The notes under the pieces were generated by a model. It had not been told where the DNA came from and made no database searches. It worked only from the letters and a program-made list of their open reading frames with translations. Shown one piece after another: positions 58,725 to 64,000 of a stretch of DNA of 64,000 nt. Source of the stretch: Bacteroidota bacterium (GTDB lineage: Bacteria > Bacteroidota > Bacteroidia > UBA7662 > CANHCV01); contig CANMVY010000001.1 in assembly GCA_947501265.1 (NCBI GenBank), positions 248,001 to 312,000 of the forward strand. Direction: 5' to 3'. A program made the position numbers and the translations under genes. The stretch's first letter is position 1. The number at the start of each line of letters is the position of its first letter.

Positions 58725-58771
58725 GGTTTTTTAAACTTTCTGAATCAAGCCAAAGGCTATCTTTGCGTTTC

Positions 58772-61207
58772 ATGAAAACGTGGGCGTTGCTTTTATTCTG
58801 GATCTTCGGAACCACCTTGGTTTGGGGACAGAAAAATAAATCGGGAAAAATTTCTTTAAAAGTAGTTGAGATCAACAGCCAAAAGCCCGTTCCTTTGGCT
58901 TCGGTTGGCGTGAGCTTAGGCACCCAAGTTTTTGGTGGATTTACGAACGAGGAAGGATTCATTCAAATTTCGAACCTCCCCTTGGGTTGCTATGAAGTAA
59001 AAATCTCAGCCATCGGATTTGAGACTCCGGAATTGAAAAAAACGTGTTTAACGGAAGAAAAACCCGTTCAATTGCTCGGCACCTACTCCATTCAAGCCAA
59101 TCCCAAAGTACTGCAAGGTGCCGATATTCAAGGATCACGTACCGCTTTCGAAATTCAACTCGACAAAAAAGTCTTCAACGTAGGCAGCAACGCAACCGTT
59201 CAGGGTGGAACAGCGCTTCAGGTTCTGGAAAACGTTCCTTCCGTAAGCGTTGATCAAGAAGGGAAGGTTTCCCTCCGCGGAACCGGAAATGCCAATATCT
59301 TCATCGATGGGAAACCTTCCAACCTTTCTCTTCAACAAATCCCTGCCTCTTCCATCGATAACATCGAACTCATCACCAACCCTTCCGCCAAATACGACCC
59401 CGATGGAATGTCGGGTATCATCAACATCGTTCTCAAAAAGAATAAAGCGAACGGATTGAATGGAGTAGCAACGGCCGTGGTGGGCTACGGTGGAAAATAT
59501 TCTTCCGGATTCAACATCAACTACAAAAAAGGAGCGTGGAATTTCTTCGCCAATGCCAATTACCGGGATTGGGAATTGTACAAGAAGAATAGCGCCAATC
59601 GCATCAATTACTTGTCGGATTCTTTGCCCTGGATCATTCAATTCTCTAGCGGATTTCAACGTACCCAAACCACCAATACCAAAGCAGGAGCCGAATATTC
59701 TTGGAAAAGAAATACCCTCAGCACCTCGTTTGGTTTTACCCCGAACCGGGAAACCTCGGAAGACATTTATCGCTACCAAATTTTGTCCTTGGACACCGTT
59801 GAAAAATTCCAATACAGCGGAGCTCAAACGGGAAAAATCCCTGGATATACGGCTGAATTCAACGCCCTCTACAACAAAAAATTTGAGAACAAGAAAGAAG
59901 ACCTCACTGTTTCTTACCAGTTCAGCAAGAATTTAACCGATCAGTTCAACGATTTGCGTCAAGATGTTTGGACGTGGCAACCCCTGAAACAAACCAATGC
60001 AAATTTGGGAATCATTGGCACCCACACACTTCAACTCGATCGAATCAAAATGGTGCAACACGGTGCCAAGTGGGAGTTTGGAGGAAAGGTGATCCTTCGG
60101 AATACCGATCGCGATTTACGCTTTGATCGGTTGGATACGGCCCTGCAATCGTACTTCAACGACGCTTCGGTAACCAACCGATTCGTTTACGACGAGAAAA
60201 TTTACGCCGTTTACAGCACCTACACCCGAACATTCGGAAAGTGGAACACCACCGGCGGTTTGCGCATCGAGCAAACGAATACCCAAAGCGATCAGCTCAC
60301 CCAAGGCAGTCGGTTTTTGTTCAACTACGGAATAAGAGGAAGCGGAGACACCTTGGGAATTTGGCCAGGCTTGTTTCCCAGCTTTGCTGTTTCGCGCAAG
60401 GTGGCCAAAAATTGGGACGCGAGTTTGTCTTATTCCCGACGTTTAACCCGTCCCAACGGCGGACAAGTTAATCCGTTTCGGAATCTGCAAGACCCTTTGA
60501 ATATTTTCATCGGAAATCCCTATTTGAGGCCCGAATACATTCATTCGTTCGATTTCAATCTGATTTATCGTTCTCCCAAATTCACCTTTACCCCAGCCTT
60601 GTACTTCCGTCAGAGTTCAGGAGAAATGTGGCGTTTCCGCACGGTCGATTCCAAGGGCATCAGCACAACGACCTTCATCAATTTTAATCAAAGCAACAAC
60701 TATGGAAGTGAATTCACCTTGGTGGGCGACCTTTTTCCCTGGTGGAATTTGAATGCCAACGTGAACGTGTTTTATTATCAGGTTGATGCTACCAATTTGA
60801 TTGGCGGATTGGTGAACCGAGGATTGACTTACAATGCCAAAGCAATTCAGAGTTTTAAAATTAAAAAAGGATGGAATGCTCAGGTGGTGTACAACTACCG
60901 TGGAAAATTGAAACGTGCCATTGGGGTCATCGATCCCATTCCGGCCTTCGATTTCAGCCTTCGAAAAGACGTGATGAAAGGCAAAGGAAATCTAACTTTT
61001 GCCGTGAACGATGCCTTTAACCAGCGTTACTTCCGCATTAACATTGCCGATCAAGGTCAGGGTTTCGCCCAGGAAATGCGTTGGAAAACCGAGAGCCGAA
61101 TCTTTACGCTGGCGTTTAACTACTACTTCGGAAGAGCTGAAGGAGGAAAGAAACCCGCCAAAGTGGAAACCGGACCAGTGGGCGGCGAAGGCGGAGGCGG
61201 TTTTTAA
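58772..61207 (+). CDS. TonB-dependent receptor / outer-membrane beta-barrel with carboxypeptidase-regulatory-like N-terminus
   Basis: VPLASVGVSLGTQVFGGFTNEEGFIQISNLPLGCYEVKISAIGFE; plug domain VLENVPSVSVDQEGKVSLRG; TATCTTTG box at 58758-58765. Confidence 0.9.
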   Translation: MKTWALLLFWIFGTTLVWGQKNKSGKISLKVVEINSQKPVPLASVGVSLGTQVFGGFTNEEGFIQISNLPLGCYEVKISAIGFETPELKKTCLTEEKPVQLLGTYSIQANPKVLQGADIQGSRTAFEIQLDKKVFNVGSNATVQGGTALQVLENVPSVSVDQEGKVSLRGTGNANIFIDGKPSNLSLQQIPASSIDNIELITNPSAKYDPDGMSGIINIVLKKNKANGLNGVATAVVGYGGKYSSGFNINYKKGAWNFFANANYRDWELYKKNSANRINYLSDSLPWIIQFSSGFQRTQTTNTKAGAEYSWKRNTLSTSFGFTPNRETSEDIYRYQILSLDTVEKFQYSGAQTGKIPGYTAEFNALYNKKFENKKEDLTVSYQFSKNLTDQFNDLRQDVWTWQPLKQTNANLGIIGTHTLQLDRIKMVQHGAKWEFGGKVILRNTDRDLRFDRLDTALQSYFNDASVTNRFVYDEKIYAVYSTYTRTFGKWNTTGGLRIEQTNTQSDQLTQGSRFLFNYGIRGSGDTLGIWPGLFPSFAVSRKVAKNWDASLSYSRRLTRPNGGQVNPFRNLQDPLNIFIGNPYLRPEYIHSFDFNLIYRSPKFTFTPALYFRQSSGEMWRFRTVDSKGISTTTFINFNQSNNYGSEFTLVGDLFPWWNLNANVNVFYYQVDATNLIGGLVNRGLTYNAKAIQSFKIKKGWNAQVVYNYRGKLKRAIGVIDPIPAFDFSLRKDVMKGKGNLTFAVNDAFNQRYFRINIADQGQGFAQEMRWKTESRIFTLAFNYYFGRAEGGKKPAKVETGPVGGEGGGGF

Positions 61208-61209
61208 CG

Positions 61210-61779
61210 TTACAATCCCAATCGTTTCTGCACCGTTCCCGAAACCATTTCGAAAAATTGAAGCGGACGTAGCGTTCGCCAGGCCGTAGCATCCAAACTT
61301 CCGCCGTGGATGAAATACCGATCGATGCCGAATTGATGAAAATCTTCACGCACGTGATCCAAAAAATTAATCGCGGCAATCCACCCTTCTTCCACTTCAT
61401 CAAACCATTCTTCGTAGTAACTATCATCGCTGGGGTGAAAGACCATCACGTTTTCACCGATGAGAATGAAATGGATGATTCCACGATGGATGAGCGGATC
61501 AATGACTTGGCGCTTTAACAGGGCGATGTCGTTGTGCAAACAGTCGTTCCATTCGCCAATAAACTCCAAAATGGCGACTTGTTGGCGGTCGTCAACAAAG
61601 AGAATTTTGCAATACAGGGTTTCGGAACCAAACTCATCCCATTGAGGATGAATGACGTAATTGTATACTTGATTAACGAATTCGAATTCGTGGTATTCCC
61701 TTCCAAAAAACGGGGATTTTTCATCCTCGGCAGCGTCGTAAATTCCGCGCCACCGATCGTACGGTTCGATGCTATGCAT
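61210..61779 (-). CDS. Conserved hypothetical protein
   Basis: 189-aa ORF with its own TACTTTTG box; no recognised domain. Confidence 0.75.
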   Translation of the reverse strand: MHSIEPYDRWRGIYDAAEDEKSPFFGREYHEFEFVNQVYNYVIHPQWDEFGSETLYCKILFVDDRQQVAILEFIGEWNDCLHNDIALLKRQVIDPLIHRGIIHFILIGENVMVFHPSDDSYYEEWFDEVEEGWIAAINFLDHVREDFHQFGIDRYFIHGGSLDATAWRTLRPLQFFEMVSGTVQKRLGL

Positions 61780-61783
61780 GGGG

Positions 61784-61791
61784 CAAAAGTA
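61784..61791 (-). promoter_or_regulatory. -7 box TACTTTTG, 4 nt upstream of ATG 61779 (putative leaderless)
   Basis: caaaagta on plus strand. Confidence 0.55.
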
Positions 61792-61819
61792 GTTTTTTTC
61801 GGCGTATCTTTACCGGCTC

Positions 61820-62812
61820 ATGCGAAGAATAATTTTTGCTTTTGTTTTGTTGATTTGCGGATCGGTTCAAGCCCAAATTCTCCCTTCTTTTGGAGGATCA
61901 CGGTCGGGCACAACGGGCATGCAGTTTTTAAAATTGGGCGTCGATGCCCGTTCTTCGGGAATGAGTGGAAACGTGGTGGCTTCTACCAACGATGTTGCTT
62001 CATTGTGGTGGAACCCGGCTGGAATTGCCCAGCTCGACTCTTCTCGATTGCACGTTTTAGCTGCCCATACCCAATATTTTGCAGATGTTCCAGTGAACGC
62101 ACTAGGAATTGTGAAGCAACGCAAAGGTACCTACTTCGGCCTTTCTCTATTTTCCCTCAATACCGGTCAAATGCCGTTAACCACCGAGTTCCAACCTTTT
62201 GGAACGGGGCAAACGTTTTCGGTGAACGATTTCGTGGCGGGATTAACCTTCGCAAAATCATTAACCCGCCAATTCAATTTTGGAATGACGGCGAAATATG
62301 CCCGAGAGAACATTGCTGGATTGACCAATCAGAACTTTTTGGTTGATTTGGGATTTCAGTACGACATCGGTTGGCAGAATACCCGTTTTGCGGTAACCAT
62401 TTCCAATTTCGGGGTCAACAATCAGCCAACGGGAACGTGGACTTCCACTTCGTTAAATGGACCGTTAACTCAAAAGGATTTCGAAGAAATGGGTGTACCC
62501 GCCGTTTTCCGTTTTGGAATTGCTTGGGATGCCATTCGCACAGATCAACAGGTGCTTACCGCTACGGCCCAATTGAATCACCCAACCGATAACAAAGAAA
62601 CGTTTGGACTGGGTGCCGAATACCGCTTCAATCAAGTGCTTTATGCACGCACTGGTTACGAATTCGGCATGGATGAAGCGTTTGTTCCATCGTTTGGAGC
62701 AGGAATATTGATTCCTCGTTCCTTCGGAAAAATACGGTTTGATTACGGTTACCAATCCAAATCTCGTTTAGGAAATGTGCATCGCATCACCCTACAAATG
62801 AATATTTTATGA
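61820..62812 (+). CDS. PorV/PorQ-like outer-membrane protein (type IX secretion associated family)
   Basis: GTTGMQFLKLGVDARSSGMSGNVVASTNDVASLWWNPAGIAQLD. Confidence 0.85.
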   Translation: MRRIIFAFVLLICGSVQAQILPSFGGSRSGTTGMQFLKLGVDARSSGMSGNVVASTNDVASLWWNPAGIAQLDSSRLHVLAAHTQYFADVPVNALGIVKQRKGTYFGLSLFSLNTGQMPLTTEFQPFGTGQTFSVNDFVAGLTFAKSLTRQFNFGMTAKYARENIAGLTNQNFLVDLGFQYDIGWQNTRFAVTISNFGVNNQPTGTWTSTSLNGPLTQKDFEEMGVPAVFRFGIAWDAIRTDQQVLTATAQLNHPTDNKETFGLGAEYRFNQVLYARTGYEFGMDEAFVPSFGAGILIPRSFGKIRFDYGYQSKSRLGNVHRITLQMNIL

Positions 62813-64000
62813 AGAAGTACTGGTGGATTTCTTGGATGTTTTTCGCGATGTTCCTCACCTCGTGCGATTTCCTTTTTGGCCGAAAAGACGATGATACCGT
62901 AAAAGATATCATTACCCAAGGAGCCATCGATCCCAACTTGGTTCCCAATACGGTAGGTTATGTTCCTGTTCTTCCCACTTGGGGAGGCTTTGTACAGCCG
63001 CACGACGTGTTTGTGGGCTACGACGAAATGGTGTACATTGCCGATGATCGGGGCGTTCATATTTTGGATCAAAAAGGGACTTTGCACCGCAGCATTCCGT
63101 TTTCGGGCGCTACCAAAGTAAGTCAAGATCGACGGATGAACACCTACGTTTGCGCCCGAATTGCCTACAACAACAACGGCACAACCTACCAACTTCCAGC
63201 AGTTTTTGTACTGCGAAACGGAAGCGGCACCAATCCCGAATTCATCGACACCCTCATTCATCCATTCTGCGATAATTCGCGGAATAACACCAACTTCCGA
63301 GGCGTGCTTGACGAACAAGTGGAATTTGCAGGGGTTTCGTTTATGCACGATAACACCTTTTATTTGGCACGTCGCGGGCCCACCAATAGCTTAACGTCCT
63401 CTGCTCGCCCCGACAACTGCGTGTTGTCTTTCGATGCTTTCCGCAACAATTCCGGTTACGCACAAGGGCTTTCTCCCGTGGGAACCAGTTTAAAAAGTTG
63501 CCTCTCACCCACGGGCATTACCACTTTTGCCTCGCCACCTCAAGTGGCTTTTGGAATGAGCCAAAGCACCGATTTCCTACTGCTCCAAGGCGATCCTGCA
63601 GCCGAGTACAAAACCCTGTGGATTAAGAAATTTGAAGACCCCGATTTGGGGATTCAATACACCGAAAATCCTGGCATGTTGAATTTTGACACCAGCAAAA
63701 GCAGTCGTTTCCTTTACGATTCTTATCGATTTGGGAAACCCATGGATGTTTGTTTTGCTCCCGATGAAACCCAGTATTTATTTGTGGTTGATGCCGCGAA
63801 AGATTCGGTTTTTCAATTTACTTTCCGCGGCTTTGAAGGGGTGAATGCTCCTCCAACGTTTACCGACAAAAAGCAAATCATCGCCAGTTTTGGAGGAACA
63901 GGAAGTGGCCCAGCCCAATTTAGAAATCCGGAAGGCGTCGCCTATTTCAAGCGAGTGTTGTATGTGGCCGATACCGGCAATGGCCGCATCGTTCGTTTCA
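62809..64000 (+). CDS. Lipoprotein with NHL-like beta-propeller C-terminus (truncated by window end; absent from ORF track)
   Basis: ATG at 62809 in ATGA overlap; MKKYWWISWMFFAMFLTSCDFLFG lipobox; open to window end with FRNPEGVAYFKRVLYVADTGNGRIVRF. Confidence 0.85.
   Translation, partial: MKKYWWISWMFFAMFLTSCDFLFGRKDDDTVKDIITQGAIDPNLVPNTVGYVPVLPTWGGFVQPHDVFVGYDEMVYIADDRGVHILDQKGTLHRSIPFSGATKVSQDRRMNTYVCARIAYNNNGTTYQLPAVFVLRNGSGTNPEFIDTLIHPFCDNSRNNTNFRGVLDEQVEFAGVSFMHDNTFYLARRGPTNSLTSSARPDNCVLSFDAFRNNSGYAQGLSPVGTSLKSCLSPTGITTFASPPQVAFGMSQSTDFLLLQGDPAAEYKTLWIKKFEDPDLGIQYTENPGMLNFDTSKSSRFLYDSYRFGKPMDVCFAPDETQYLFVVDAAKDSVFQFTFRGFEGVNAPPTFTDKKQIIASFGGTGSGPAQFRNPEGVAYFKRVLYVADTGNGRIVRF

Noticed and set aside
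58763-58771. TTG start proposed by ORF track for the TonB receptor
   Set aside because: The TTG is the end of the TATCTTTG box; ATG at 58772 gives a normal signal peptide. The same applies to the 48869 TTG start of the GH3 gene.
61534-62346. 270-aa plus-strand ORF
   Set aside because: Overlaps two better supported genes on both strands and the divergent promoter region; composition looks like a shadow frame.
1-64000. CRISPR arrays, prophage, IS elements, toxin-antitoxin or defence islands
   Set aside because: No spaced direct repeats, transposase, integrase, phage structural genes or recognisable defence modules were seen.

Overview
The window is an ordinary chromosomal segment from a Bacteroidota member (Flavobacteriales-like gene content). 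It is about 90% coding. I see no CRISPR array, prophage, IS element or integron. Recognisable core genes: ftsA (3' end), ftsZ, tRNA-Leu(GAG), riboflavin synthase and ribH, cmk, valS, recF, pdhA, an RsmI-like methyltransferase, a plsC-like acyltransferase, an M3 oligopeptidase, lnt, radA, an ECF sigma factor, nrdA/nrdB, a flippase, NUDIX, a queuosine-precursor transporter, a GH3/beta-lactamase-fold fusion, cysteine desulfurase, a glmM-like mutase, pheS, 3-hydroxyacyl-CoA dehydrogenase, a LolC/E-like permease, a TonB-dependent receptor, a PorV/PorQ-like protein and several type IX secretion cargo proteins. No complete new defence or mobile system is evident. The observations most worth checking are: (1) four convergent gene pairs that share exactly one TTAA as both stop codons; (2) a two-class spacing of the Bacteroidota -7 box (TAnnTTTG) from start codons, with five genes at exactly 4 nt, implying leaderless mRNAs; (3) an unannotated 29-aa membrane peptide just upstream of tRNA-Leu; (4) an ECF sigma factor followed by a protein that looks like an anti-sigma/transmembrane/trypsin-like protease fusion; (5) a terminator-like hairpin inside the signal-peptide codons of a DUF1573 gene; (6) a 22-aa in-frame tandem duplication in a GH3/serine-hydrolase fusion; (7) a glycosyltransferase/ATP-grasp fusion; (8) a 2TM K+-channel-like protein with a degenerate filter; (9) an exported HNH nuclease. 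All identifications come from reading the translations; no database search was run.
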